Shown here piece after piece: positions 21,045-31,974 of a stretch of 64,000 nucleotides of DNA (position 1 is its first letter; each line of letters begins with the position of its first letter). Origin of the DNA: Aplectana chamaeleonis (Eukaryota > Nematoda > Chromadorea > Rhabditida > Cosmocercidae); the NCBI GenBank assembly GCA_029168955.1, contig JAPDOI010000431.1:529501-593500 (forward strand), written 5' to 3'. The notes beneath the pieces were generated by a model. It made no database searches. It was not told where the DNA came from and worked only from the letters and a program-made list of their open reading frames with translations. The position numbers and the translations under genes were made by a program.

Positions 21045-21538
21045 TTAAAAGCAGTGTTCACGATAAAAGTCGTTTGTCTGTTTTTCCGCCTATCTAGAGA
21101 ACGGCCCCATGCTGATTCCGATGATGTCTCTGAAATCGTACAAAACCTTCTGGGAACGGAGGTATGGGCCCTCAAAAATTGAGTTAAGGAAGCATGGTGG
21201 ACGAGTTGTCCGAGGCTTGTAACTTCCGTCTTTTGCAGCCGATGTATGCGAGCTGACCTGAGTAAAGAGAGAAGTTGCAAGTGAAGGGAAGAACGAGGCT
21301 TATGATTGGAAATCATCGCCTATCTCATGATCTCGAACATTCATTTGTTCACGTCGGTGGGCGTGCGTTGCGCTTTTGGAGTTTGCCTTGCGCTCGAAGT
21401 GGCAACTTCAGGCTCTTTTGGACCTTTTCCTGGCTCGTTTTCATGCGTTCTTTCGATGTCAACGTTGCAGTGTGCCGCTCCACTACCCATTCCCAGTGAA
21501 AAATGAAACACATTTTTTATCGTGAACACTGCCTTTAA
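21045..21538 (+). mobile_element. TTAA-flanked MITE, family A
   Basis: Starts TTAAAAGCAGTGTTCACGAT and ends ATCGTGAACACTGCCTTTAA. Collinear with 2974-3466 and 28750-29243. Its right TTAA is the left TTAA of the next element. Confidence 0.88.
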
Positions 21539-22080
21539 AGTCAGTGGTCACGATGAAAAACGTTATCAAAAAAACTACAAAAATCAGCATAGATATAAAA
21601 AATCTCAAAAACTATGAAGGTAGCGTGGTGAAAAACGGGCTAGAATTAGAGTTATTAAGACCCTAAATTTCCAGTTCGTGCACACGTGCACAGAAAGATC
21701 ATAGTCTCATGCCAAGCATTCAAAAATCATCGACACCCAGAGGAAGAAATAAATGCAAATTTACCTAATAAAACAGTTGAACAATGAAAGCAAGCACTTC
21801 ACCCAATGTTTTTGACTAGATGTGTACATAAATCCGAAAGTTCATTGATTGAAATTCAATTTCAAGCCAGCTGATGTTCTCGATATTATAGATCATCGAT
21901 GTCGATGATGTGGGGTGGACTCGTCCACCATCAAAAGACAAGAAGGTTCAGGCTTCGAATTCGGCCCAGAACTGCTATTTTTTCGCGATTTTTTCTTATA
22001 AGTTGTACTACTCTATACCCAGAAAAGGGTTTAGAGAGGAAAAGAAGACGAGCATATTTGAGCGCGACCACTGCCTTTAA
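21535..22080 (-). mobile_element. TTAA-flanked MITE, family B (reverse)
   Basis: Reverse complement of the 18200 and 18884 copies; begins AGTCAGTGGTCACGATGAAA and ends TTTGAGCGCGACCACTGCCT. Shares TTAA 21535-21538 with the family A element. Confidence 0.88.
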
Positions 22081-22400
22081 AGTTGTGCTCGCTACGGATA
22101 TAAATCTGCCAAGGAGGTTCTCATTTCACACAGATTCATGGCGAGCTGCGTATCACAGTATGATGCTCCTTTATGTTGTGCACAATCTGAAACCAATTCA
22201 AACGCTTTTTTAGCATCAGAGAAGCACAACAACACTCGGTGGTCAGTCCCAGCATGCAGATGAGTACTACACCAATGCAGCTGGATCCAGGTGGGCTTCA
22301 CTCTACGTCAACATTTCACAATCCCTCTCACGGTTTTCGGTTTATGAGAAAAATATGTCTGTGATCCATCAAAAGTTGCGTAATGAGTGTCCTGTTCCGT
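22081..22400. other. No secure gene; weak RT-like frame
   Basis: A minus-strand frame (22301-22092) contains DAKKAFELV, faintly like the RTE motif around the first catalytic Asp. With no second motif, I do not call a gene. Confidence 0.25.
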
Positions 22401-23125
22401 TTAAGGCAGTGTCCACGATCAAAACAATCTGAGGATTTTCAACGGAAATCGAAAGGCCAGGGGCTCGTTTATCAATAATATTGAAAAAGCGGCTAAGAAC
22501 GAGCTCAGATGAACCCTATACGTCTTTAAACTTGAGTGTTTCGCCCAAGCCACGCCCACTCCCTCAACGGCTACGCTACCGATCAGGGATGAGCGGAATG
22601 AGAATTTCAAATTTCGGAAATCGGAAAACGGAAATCGAAACAAGATTAAAATTTCGGGAATCGAAAATCGTAAATCGAAACAAAAATTAAAATTTCGGAA
22701 ATCCAAAATTGAAACAAGTTTCAAAATTTCGGAATTCTGAAAGCAAATTCCGAGGCACAGAGTCTGCGGAAATCGGAAAACGGAACAAGGTATCCTCGCT
22801 GCTGGCATCGAAAAATGTGCCCTTGAACCTCGCGTATAAAAGCGTCGCCATCATTTCCCAGCTACAGATCCAGCCTATGCATAAAACCGTTATGAATCAG
22901 ATTTCTGATCCCATGGGGATCCCACCGCCATCAGGGATGTGGGTGATTGGGACTGGCAGTTAACGACTTCAACGACAAACGGGCTTTCTTGGCGTTTAGT
23001 CGAGCGCCTAACGACTAAAACATGTTAAGAATAATAAGAATTTGGTAAGCTATCCAGGAATTCGTTAGAAAATCAATATTGACTATAAGCACTATGTCAA
23101 GGCAAAGAGTAGCGTTACGGCAATC

Positions 23126-23356
23126 ATGGACCAGTCGCTAACCCTATCCTCAGACAAAAATGAGCTCGACGCTCACGCCGATCCGCCCACTTTCCTTGAA
23201 ACACACGACAAGCACGTGTTCGCCCTCCTGACTCGAGAGCGTGCATATCGCGAGGATAGTGGCGAGATAGTGTCAAACGCGTTCGAAGTGTGCATTCAGA
23301 ATGAGGGCGTACGACAACCCCGAGCATTTGCAATAGAAAGGACTTCTCAAACATGA
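23126..23356 (+). other. Unrecognised 76-codon open frame
   Basis: An ATG-started frame with balanced composition (acidic, HVFALLTRERAYRE) lying just upstream of the SL1-like repeat. The opposite strand is open over the same interval, so coding status is doubtful. Confidence 0.15.
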
Positions 23357-23380
23357 CTCAGATCTCGACAGTGTCGTTAT

Positions 23381-23510
23381 TTCAATTACCCAAGTTTGAT
23401 ATACGTGACCCGCCCAGCCGCTGGAGGCCCCAGATGGTGCTGGGCGCACCGCCAGCGCGACGCTTCGGGTGCCTGCTGCGTCGCGTGTCGGTGTGCAAAG
23501 TGTGTAGGCT
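23381..23510 (+). ncRNA. SL1 spliced-leader-like repeat, copy 2
   Basis: AATTACCCAAGTTTGA is a 16-base exact match to the SL1 leader core, followed by GC-rich DNA that aligns in blocks with copy 1 (GCCCAGC..CT.GAGG, GCTGGGCG, CGACGC) and by a degenerate form of the CGCGTCG tandem flank. Here the leader is followed by TATACG instead of a GT donor, so this copy could not act as an SL RNA. Confidence 0.4.
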
Positions 23511-23704
23511 TCACGCCCAGTCAAGAAAAATCAGACGAGCTCCTAGCTCGTGTCATCAGATAAGGCAGCTTCTCAAGAGCGGGATGTTGCCCGGCTATTA
23601 AGTAGCTGCTCGACCGCGACAGTCACTACTGCGGCCAAAAAAATTTCGAATTTTGGGCTTCACGGCCACTATCCCGCTGACGACGCAGGCTTGCTAGCTG
23701 GGCG

Positions 23705-24260
23705 TTAAAGGCAGTGAACGCGATCAAATATGCTTGTCGTCTTTTTCTCTCCAAATCCTTTCCTGGGTCTCGAGTAGTAGGATCTATAAGAAAAAATCGC
23801 GAAAAAACCACTGTTTTGAGCCGAATTGGAAGCCTGTACTTTCTGGTCTTTTGATGGTGGACGAGCCTACTCCACATCATCGGCATCGATGACCTCATAT
23901 ATCAAGAACATCAGCTGGCTTGAAATTGAATTTTAATAAATGAACCTTCGGATTTATGTACACACCTAGTCAAAAACATTGACTGAAGTGCTTGCATTCA
24001 TTGTTCAACTGTTTTATTAGGTAAATTTGCATTTATTTCGTCCTCTGAATGTCGATGATTTTTGACTGCTCGGCATGAGACTGCGATCTGTTTCGTCATC
24101 GCTGTGCACGTGTGCACGAACTAGCTTCTTTGGGCCCTAGAAACTCTAATTGTAGACCGTTTTTCACCGCGCTACCTTCATAGTTTTCCAGCTGTTTTTG
24201 ATCTAAGCTGATTTTTGTAGTTTTTTCGATAACGTTTTTCATCGTGACCACTGCCTTTAA
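23705..24260 (+). mobile_element. TTAA-flanked MITE, family B
   Basis: TTAA at 23705-23708 and 24257-24260; ends AGGCAGTGAACGCGATCAAA and TTTCATCGTGACCACTGCCT. Collinear with 18200-18744 and nested in the hAT-like element. Confidence 0.88.
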
Positions 24261-24544
24261 GCGCTGTTTTGTCTGAGTCGGTCTATAACGGATCGAAGTG
24301 TCTACAGGTCGCCTGCACTGCATCCACATCAGGTGAAGTGAAGCATACACTACAATGGACATTTAGTGAAGTCCGCAATGAACTCTCTTCTCAATAATGA
24401 CTACTTTTGCCAAAGGTACAAAAACCGAAAAAACGAGCACCCCTGGATAGTGGGCTTTTATTGAAGCCGTGATAACGTGTAAATCTAAGATTTGAACTTT
24501 CTTCTCTATCAAATACGTATATGAAATTTTACTATTACATGAAG

Positions 24545-24705
24545 CTACTCCTCTGAAAGTTTTGGGCGAGAAATAGCCGCGAACTAGTCGTGAAATGCTT
24601 GCTCGCCGCGTATTTGACGAGGAGTAGCCCACCAGGAGCCGCTGCGGAGCCTGGTGGGCTATTCCTCGCCTATATCTCTGCCAAAGCTTTCAGAGGCATG
24701 CCTTC
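24545..24705. repeat. Imperfect palindrome with a strong hairpin core
   Basis: Outer words CTCCTCTGAAAG..TTTGGGCGAGAAATAGC pair with GCTATTCCTCGCC..AAAGCTTTCAGAGG. The core TAGCCCACCAGG..CCTGGTGGGCTA at about 24625-24663 is a tight hairpin. Confidence 0.65.
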
Positions 24706-24900
24706 TTTCTTTTTCGCTATTGATGGCCTTTTTCGACCCTCGCAGAGTCTATTGTCAAAGTCTGAATTTCTATGGACTAGCGATTAACGACTATCGATCA
24801 GAAAGGGCTTTGGCATGCTAAACGACTAACGAACTACAAAGTTCCAATTATGCATATCCCTGGATCCCATGGAAATTGAATTGCTTCAACAGGTCTTGAC

Positions 24901-25158
24901 CAGGGATGAGCGGAATAAAAATACGAAATTTCGCAAATCCGTTTTCGGGTTTCGGAACACAAAATTTTTCTCGGCTTTCGAAAATCTGGCGTGAAACGCC
25001 TGAAAATGCTCGGGAATGCGGTTTTCGGAACGCGAAACGCGGAAAAATTCAGAAATCATTGAGTGTTTTCTTACGTCCCACATTACCCGATATTTTCGCA
25101 TTCCGCGGCGTTTTCTACGGCTTTCGGAACGCGAAATGCGGAACTCCGCTCATCCCTG
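24901..25158. mobile_element. hAT-like MITE, 258 bp, perfect 8-bp TSD
   Basis: Ends CAGGGATGAGCGGAATAAAA and TGCGGAACTCCGCTCATCCCTG; flanked by GTCTTGAC at 24893-24900 and 25159-25166. Interior is rich in TTTCGGAACGCGAAA words. Nested near the right end of 22584-25291, whose termini it shares. Confidence 0.9.
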
Positions 25159-25406
25159 GTCTTGACAGGAGCTGGCGAGTCTCAGCTCGTCAGATTCTGT
25201 CCGTGGATGCAAGTTAAGATTATTTCCATCATTGGGAAGCGGAATTCCGAGGCGTAAAAACCTGCGAAAATGGGATATCCGCTCGTCCCTGCTACCGATA
25301 AAGGTGCACAACTGAAAACCCGAATTTAAGACGTCAACGTTCATCAAACGGAGCATGTTTAGATGAGCGAATTAGATTATAATCTCCTGAATGTATGTAG
25401 TTTCCC

Positions 25407-25871
25407 TAAAGCCATGTTTTGACTGCATCGCTGCTGTTTTTCATAGCAGCAATTTCGTACCCGCTGCTGCAGCGATTCTGTTCATAGTGCATAGCCTCAC
25501 GGATGATCGAAGAAACTCAATCAATAAATGAAATTATTGGCTGGTATTTATCAGTAGCACGTTTCGACTCGTAGAAACTGATCTTGTCTTGTGAAAGGGT
25601 CAACGTCCACTATACGAAGCGTGTCATTCGCGGGCAATCGCTCCATCGCTGCCATTATGACAGCGATGGAGCTATGATCAGCAACCATCGAGAATCGCTC
25701 CTCCAGCAGCGAAACAGTAAAACATAGGATTCCGTCGCCGCGACCCAGCGATGTAGGACGTTTGCCACGAAGCGATCACAATTGGAGCGCCTTTCCATTT
25801 CGCGCGATGGAAAAGGAACAGTTGTCCCTAGCATGGTCGCAGCGACCAGGTGCAGTCAAAACATGGCTTAA
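25407..25871. mobile_element. Terminal-inverted-repeat element with GCCATGTTTTGACTGCA ends
   Basis: Left TAAAGCCATGTTTTGACTGC pairs with right GCAGTCAAAACATGGCTTA. The interior holds smaller palindromes (GCTGCTGTTTTTCATAGCAGC; CTCCATCGCTGCC..GACAGCGATGGAG). Target duplication not resolved. Confidence 0.75.
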
Positions 25872-26780
25872 GTCAGATTTCAGTTGTCTATGGATCGGTA
25901 GTGGTTGAAAGGAGTGGGCGTTGCGTGAGCCGGACACTCAAGTTTAGGATCGTATAATGCTCTTTTGTGCTCGTTTTCAGCCGTTTTTCCAAAATTTTGG
26001 GTCTTATTGGTCTCGAACCCTTCGATTTCCGATGACAACTCGAATGATGATTTTATCGCGAACACTGCCTTCAAGAATATATCAAAATTTAACGTTTAAA
26101 GGCAGCGTTCGCGATGAAGAAAAATGTGTGTAGAAGACTACAGATATCTGTTGGCTGTTAGTCTGAAAACTCCAGATTAGACTTGTGAAAGCCTGGAGGT
26201 CTCAACCCGTGCACAGGCTCACAACGCTGCCCCTAGAAAGTCGAGTTCATTGTTCTGCCTAGTCAAAAATCTACGATGCGCGGATAGCCAAACAATGATA
26301 AAACGCACAAAAACAACTACATCGAAAGCATAAATTGTCAAGTTTATCTTAATGCAAAAAAAAGAAGAATTTCAGAAAGACCATTTCAAAAGTGTGCAGT
26401 CACTGTCTGGGCCAGGTGGTAACCTTCTCACATCATCGCTTTGTTCTTGTTGTGCAAAATAGCAATCGAACTCTCGGACAAAGTGAATTGCAACGCACAT
26501 GGTGTAGCTACTGCTACATCATGTGTGCTGCCATTTACTTTGTAGCAGCTGCCGCCAAATAGCAGCTCCTCCGACCAGCATAGGAGCAGCTGCCGCCAAA
26601 TAGCAGCTCCTCCTCCGACCCCTGCACATTGATTTTCTTGACACGAGTCAGAGACGGCTCCTTTTCCTAGTGTCTCTGATCCTATTAACTTGGGATTCAA
26701 TTCAACTCCTCCATTGCCTTTTTGGATTGATACGCAAGAACGCGGTAACATCTTCTGCTACTACGGCGGCGGGTATAAAT
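25872..26780. other. Ends of TTAA-type elements and non-coding DNA
   Basis: ATTTTATCGCGAACACTGCCT at about 26050-26070 and TTTAAAGGCAGCGTTCGCGATG at 26096 are element ends facing each other with 25 bp between. At 26540-26620 a ~40-bp word (GCAGCTGCCGCCAAATAGCA) is doubled. No gene is recognised. Confidence 0.5.
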
Positions 26781-27277
26781 TTGAAGGCAGTGTTTACGAT
26801 AAAAATTGTTTTTCTGTTTTTTTTTCCGCCTATCTCGAAAACGGTCTCACGCTGATTCCAATGATGTCTCTGGAATCGTACAAGGCCCTCTGGAAACTGA
26901 GTTATGGCTCCTCGAAAATTGAGCTAGGGAAGCATTGTGGACGAGTTGTCCGAGGCTTGTAGCTTCCGTCTTTTGCAGCCGATGTGTGTGAGCTGACCTG
27001 AGTAAAGAGAGAAAACGAGAATGAAGGGAAGATCGGGGCTTTTGATCGGTAACCATCGCTCATCTCACGATCTCGTGTGTCAATTTGTTCACATCGAGGG
27101 AGCGGATCTGGAGCACGGGACAGTTCTAGAACACCAAAACACTTATTTGCAGCCGCTATTTTGTCACTCCTGGCTCGTTTTCTACCGTTCCTTCGACACT
27201 GGGAGCGTAGGAACCTTCCCGACTATCATTTTTCTGTCCAAAGTCACCGAGGATGATTATCGTGAAGGCTGCCTTCA
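26781..27277 (+). mobile_element. TTAA-type MITE, family A (borders mutated to TTGA/TTCA)
   Basis: Starts TTGAAGGCAGTGTTTACGAT, ends ATCGTGAAGGCTGCCTTCAA. Collinear with other family A copies, and its right border is shared with the next element. Confidence 0.8.
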
Positions 27278-27758
27278 AAGGCACAGTCCAACCTGAGGCA
27301 TGAAATCTGAAAATTCCACATAGTTGAGAAGTAGGCCCACCCTATATAACACCTACCAAGTGCGAGCTCTCAATTCCTGCGGATAAGCGAGATATAGGAG
27401 GAAGTCACTCTGGAGCGCCCGCCTCGAGAAGCCACTCTGGCACGCCCCTTTTGCGATCTTTTGAGCTGAAAAGGAACGTGATGAGCGATTATTTTTGATC
27501 AATATACCCGTTCTTCTCTTCATTCATAGCTTCTCTATCCATTCAGGTCCGCTCGCAACCATTGGTTGCAAATGACGGAAGCTACAAGCTTCGGGCATCT
27601 CGTCCACCATGCTTCCGTAGCTCAGTTTCTGAGGGGCCATACCTCCGTTCCCAGGGGTCTTTTGCGATTCCAGAGACATTATTTGAACCAACGTGGCACC
27701 GTTCTCCAGATAGGTAGAAAAACAGAAAAACGACTTTTATCGTGAACACTGCCTTTAA
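27274..27758 (-). mobile_element. TTAA-type MITE, family A2 (reverse)
   Basis: Left end AAGGCACAGTCCAACCTGAG, right end TTATCGTGAACACTGCCT. The right half is family A in reverse; the left half matches 39130-39320 in reverse (TATATAGGGTGGG-type and GAGCTCTCAATTCCTGCGG words). TTAA 27755-27758 is shared. Confidence 0.8.
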
Positions 27759-28170
27759 AGGCAGTGTCCACGACCAAAATCGTTGTCGAGTTTCCACCAG
27801 AAAACGAAGGTTTAGAGTCTGACTGTTTCATCAGTGAAGAAAGAATCATGAAAAACGCTGCGAAACATCCAAAATCAGTTCTTCTTCTTGAAAGCCACAT
27901 TTCAGGGATGGATGAGATGCGCGGGCATGGGCCTGAAGTAGACAGCGTGCGAAAATGCGTTCCAATGCTAATGTAGAAGCGGATCAAACTGTTCCTCGGA
28001 AAACTCGACCGCGAGCGGAAGGGCTAGCGCGAGCGGACTCCGGAGCCCTATGCAGCTCTTTCGGGCTCGTTTTCGTTTGTTCTTTCGACCTCAGTGCTCC
28101 AATGAGACCCTGAAATTCCGATTACCGGTCAAAAACCGAGGACGAAATTTATCGTGGGCACTGCCTTTGA
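27755..28170. mobile_element. TTAA-type MITE, separate family
   Basis: Ends AGGCAGTGTCCACGACCAAA and TTTATCGTGGGCACTGCCT; borders TTAA (left) and TTGA (right). Interior not shared with the other families I defined. Confidence 0.75.
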
Positions 28171-28753
28171 GGAGGCGAGTTTCACTGATGGGGCAGTTGG
28201 CCGTCTGAGGCCGGTTCGAGAGGGTGGCCTTGCGTCTATTTTTGTACGTCGATTTTGTACGCTGAGGTGATCGCCCTATGGCCCACCGCAAAGAATGCTC
28301 CCTCGTTGTGGATCGTGATGAACATTATAGTCTTGTTGCGGACCGTGGTGAGGTTGACCTCCTTGCTGCTGGCCTTGTCAAGGATCATACCTAACCCCGT
28401 TCCAGGAGTTTGGTAGCCAAAATTCTCTCCCCGTTCGCAGAACATACTGCTGATAATGAGGGGTTGCATTCGAGGGTTGACATCGAGCTGTTATGCTGCA
28501 GTTAGCAGCAGCTGCTGTTGACAGCGATGGGTTCAGCTCGAGATTAGGTCTGGCATGCAAACACTATTGAGCCCGATCCCACAAGTACCTGAGTCCTTAT
28601 GCTGCAGATCGTCGACGCAGAGAGCAGATTTCGCTCACAAACAAAAATTTTTCAATTAAGGCTTGTTAGCTCTCTCCGATTAGGGATTTTAACGGATTTG
28701 TCATCCCAGCCTTAATACTCTGAACCATATTTCATCGCGAATACTGCCTTTAA
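28167..28753. mobile_element. Probable TTAA-type element with decayed left end
   Basis: Right end TTTCATCGCGAATACTGCCT with TTAA 28750-28753; the left end after TTGA lacks the usual terminal motif. A 77-codon minus-strand frame inside (28469-28236) resembles nothing I know. Confidence 0.45.
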
Positions 28754-29243
28754 AGGCAGTGTTCACGATAAAAATCGTTTTCCTGTTCTCTCGTTTATCT
28801 TGAGAACGGCCCCATGCTGATTCCAATGATGTCTCTTAAATCGTAAAAGACCTTCTGGGAACGGAGCTATGGTCAATCAAAAATTGAGCTAAGGAAACAT
28901 GGTGGACGAGTTGTCCGAGGCTTGTAACTTCCGTCTTTTGCAGCCGATGTATGCGAGCTGACCTGAGTGAAGAGAGAAGCTGAGAATGAAGGGAGGAACG
29001 GGGCTAATGATTGGAAATCATCGCTCATCTCACGATCTCGAGCATTCATTTGTTCACGTCGGTGGGCGTGTGATGCGCTTTTAAGGTTTGCCTTGCGCTC
29101 GAATTGGCAACTTCGGGCTCTTTTGGAGCTTTTCCTAGCTTGTTTTCATGCGTTCTTTCGACGTCAACGTTACAGTGTGCCCCTCCACTATCCATTCCTA
29201 GTGGAAACTGGAACACATTTTTTATCGTGAACACTGCCTTTAA
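28750..29243 (+). mobile_element. TTAA-flanked MITE, family A
   Basis: Starts AGGCAGTGTTCACGATAAAA, ends TTATCGTGAACACTGCCT; both TTAA borders are shared with neighbours. Very close to 21045-21538. Confidence 0.88.
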
Positions 29244-29463
29244 AGACAGTGTCTACGATAAACTCGCATGAAATCACAATTAGCAGGAATAGTTTCATCA
29301 AAGTTTCATCGTCTACGAATATTATCGCATTCTTCTGACCTGTAGGTACTCCTTCCAACCGGCAAAGTGCGGTGGTGCCGTCGAAGCCAACACAGACGGT
29401 ACACGGGAGGCGCTTTACTAATATGTACCAAGTTGTCCAATAATCCTTGTCCGAAAATTTCAC
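29240..29463. other. Truncated TTAA-type element start and unrecognised frame
   Basis: Begins TTAAAGACAGTGTCTACGAT. A minus-strand frame through it reads VGFDGTTALCRLEGVPTGQK, which is protein-like but unassigned. A matching right end (ATCGTGAACACTATCTTTGA, near 29990) suggests the element is split by the mariner fragment. Confidence 0.35.
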
Positions 29464-29464
29464 C

Positions 29465-29697
29465 ACTTTTGATTTTTTTCAACTTTATTGAAAAACAAGT
29501 CTAATCAACATGATAATCACCACAGTTATCCACAACAGTTGCCCATCAATTGGACAGGTCGCCGATGCCCTTCGCCCAGAACTCCGTGGGCTGCGTGCGA
29601 CTTGAAGAAGTCCGCGATGTCGGATTTGAGGTTGTCGTAGTTGGTGAATTTTCTTCCGGCCAAATGGTGCTTCAGCGGGCGGAACAAGTGGTAGTCG
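29465..29697 (-). pseudogene. Mariner transposase, truncated 3' fragment
   Basis: Nearly identical to 30262-30475 (shared TATTGAAAAACAAGTCTAAT and CAGTTATCCACAACAGT words). It encodes only the last part of the transposase (minus strand: PLKHHLA..KFTNYDNLKSDIADFF-like, ending in VVDNCGDY), with a further lesion. It stops abruptly at 29697 where the duplicated flank begins. Confidence 0.8.
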
Positions 29698-30258
29698 GAA
29701 GGGGAAAACTCTTCAAAAATAAGATGATTAAAAGAGAGAATTCAAAAATAAATAAATGAATATAATAAACAAAAGGATATTTTGAAGGAGACTTTTCGAA
29801 AATCAGCGACAGTTCATCTGGCGAAGCAAACGGTGGACAACTGTTATACAACGTGCGCGACGTGATCCAATGGGTCGGCTACGGAATTTTCATTCCCTTC
29901 CTAGCCGTTTTTCGTCGTACTTCCGTCCTTACCCTTCTTGGAAGGACCCAAAGCTTACGTTTCCGCAAAAAAAACAGTCAGCTTTTCCATCGTGAACACT
30001 ATCTTTGAGGGAGTTTTCCCCTTTTACAGGGCTTTTCACTTCGAAGTTTTTGCTACGAACCCTAAAACAGAGAAAACCCAGGGCCATGCACTAAAAATTA
30101 CAAGTAAACAGGATAGAAAAATTGTTCTGAAAACAACGGAAACACCACTCATCAGTGGCAACTGATTCAGTAATTGAATGGCGATTCTTAGTGGAGCGCT
30201 AAGAAATTCGCTGCATACCTAAAGTGTGGTCCGCAACTGCACCATAGTTTTTCCGAGG
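29697..30258. repeat. Direct repeat beside mariner, copy 1
   Basis: Homologous to 32236-32664, beginning GGAAAACTCTTCAAAAATAA and ending CACCATAGTTTTTCCGAGG. Copy 1 holds about 130 bp more in the middle, including a TTAA-element-like end at 29990-30008. Confidence 0.85.
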
Positions 30259-31310
30259 TTTTTATTGAAAAACAAGTCTAATCAACAATATAATCACCAC
30301 AGTTATCCACAACAGTGGCCCATCGATTGCGCAGGTCGCCGATGCCCTTCGCCCAGAACTCCGGGGGCTGCGACTCGAAGAAGTCCGCGATGTCGGGTTT
30401 GAGGTTGTCGTATTTGGTGAATTTTCTTTCGGCCAAATGGTGCTTCAGCGGGCGGAACAAGTGGTAGTCGGAGGGGGCGAGGTCCGGGGAATACGGCGGA
30501 TGGGCAAACGTCTCCCAGCAGAGCGTCGCCAACTTCTGCTGGGTCTCCTTCGCCACGTGGGGGCGCGCGTTGTCGTGCAGCAGGTGGACCGAGGCGACGC
30601 TTTTCTCGGATGGCGGCGGCTAGGTTCTCGAGCTGATCGGTGTAGATGGAAGCAGTGACCGTCCTTCCTTGCGGGAGCAGCTCGAAGTACAGCATGCCCT
30701 TGGTGTCCCAGCATGATCTCCAGCGGGTGCAGGTCGGCTTTCGGCGTCGTCGGCGGCTCTTCTCCGCGCGGGATCCAGACGGCACGGCGGGCGGAGTTGT
30801 CGTAGAGGACCCAGGTCTCATCCCCATTGACCAATTTCTCGAGAAACTCCTTGCGATGCGGACGAAGGAGGAGGGGCTGGCAGACGGCCGCGCGGCTCTG
30901 CTTGTTGGCGTCCGTCAGACGGTGGGGGATCCAACGTGCCAGAACTTTGTGGTAGCCGAGTAAGTTGAGTCGATTGTGGATGGTGGACTTGCTGCAGCCG
31001 AGCGTCGTCGCCAGTTCACGGGTGGTGGCTTCCGGCTTCTCACTGATACAGCGACGGACCTCGTCAACATCCACCGTAGAAGGCCTCCCGCTGTGCTTCC
31101 TGTCCTCGAGGCTCGTGTCGCCGCTCTCGAAACGATTGAACCAGCGGCTGACTGTGCGTTGGGCCACTGCATCCTCCTTGCACGCTCTGCAGATGTTGGC
31201 GACCGCGGTGCCCGTGTCGTTGCCCAGCAGCCACTCGTAGTACACGAACGTACGAATTCGACTTTGGTCCATTTTAGCTTGTACTGGTAGCTAGACGCGG
31301 CGACTGCGCC
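30259..31310 (-). pseudogene. Mariner-family transposase gene, frameshifted
   Basis: Starts with MDQSRIRTFVYYEWLLGND at 31272 and ends ..VVDNCGDYIVD at 30278, about 331 codons, close to the mariner norm of 340-350. The N-terminus carries the helix-turn-helix region (TVSRWFNRFESGD, ATTLGCSKSTIHNRL). The catalytic triad is recoverable: first Asp in NGDETWV, second in HDNARPH, third in LAPSDYH, the last two with 34 residues between them (D34D). Two frame changes, near 30720 and 30600, break the protein, so this copy cannot make active enzyme by itself. It would cut and paste DNA at TA sites. The wording resembles hookworm/animal mariners of the cecropia-like group (from memory, not searched). 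Terminal repeats are not evident. Confidence 0.9.
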
Positions 31311-31549
31311 TTATATACCCCTAGCGTAGAACTTTGGAAAACCTTCTAGAAGGCTCTTACACTTGCCTGATAATATCACACTTCTAAGGAAAATTATAGA
31401 ATTTTGAAAATTTTCGGACAGGAATTATTGGACGGCCTCGTACATACTTGTCGATCAGTGGCTGAATCAGCTGTTACACATTCGTTATTGTACGTTTATC
31501 TCGGTTTTCAGGACAATTTTAGAGGACTCATGTTTACACTACTATTATA

Positions 31550-31903
31550 CATTGGATCCGACTCATTGGCGATAATTTCAAAAATCACTCTTGTCTGCTT
31601 TACCCTGGATTGAAAGGCTTACGTTTACATGTATCTGGACTGAAAAGGCTGAATGATCTCATCTTTTAAGTAACTAGGAGATTCTGTGGCAAGAAAATAT
31701 AATTTATCCGATTTTTCTCGGATATCCAGACATTTCAAATAATCCTTTTTTATGAACACTCAATACGAAGTCGACGACAAATTTGTCCTCGCTTGAATCC
31801 TATTATGAGTTCTGACTGAAAAACAATCTTTCTCTCAAGCATTAGGTTAACGGTGAAGAGAAAAACAGTTTCTGCAGTTTTCCGAAATGAGTCGGATCCA
31901 ATG
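31550..31903. mobile_element. TA-flanked MITE, 354 bp
   Basis: Ends CATTGGATCCGACTCATT and AATGAGTCGGATCCAATG, flanked by TA at 31548-31549 and 31904-31905. No coding content. Confidence 0.82.
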
Positions 31904-31974
31904 TATACTAGCTATTGCTAAGAATGCTAGGGAGTAATGCCATGCATGAGCAATGACTCTCATTCCTGCTAACT

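Larger units (their letters stand above)
22584..25291. mobile_element. hAT-like non-autonomous element, 2.7 kb, perfect 8-bp TSD
   Basis: Left end CAGGGATGAGCGGAATGAGA and right end (complement of) CAGGGACGAGCGGATATCCC, flanked by identical CTACCGAT at 22576-22583 and 25292-25299. An 8-bp duplication and CAGGG termini are hAT hallmarks. Subterminal DNA is rich in AAATCGGAAAACGGAA words. It contains an SL1-like repeat, a family B element and a smaller hAT-like MITE with related ends. No transposase is seen. Confidence 0.82.

Noticed and set aside
22092..22301. RTE-like reverse transcriptase scrap (DAKKAFELV)
   Set aside because: Only one weak motif, no YADD or flanking RTE sequence; kept as a note only.
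22419..22808. 129-codon minus-strand frame, Phe-rich
   Set aside because: Lies in AAATCGGAAA-type subterminal repeats of a hAT-like element; repetitive composition.
30976..31290. Plus-strand frames of 91-105 codons opposite the mariner gene
   Set aside because: Shadows of the minus-strand transposase.
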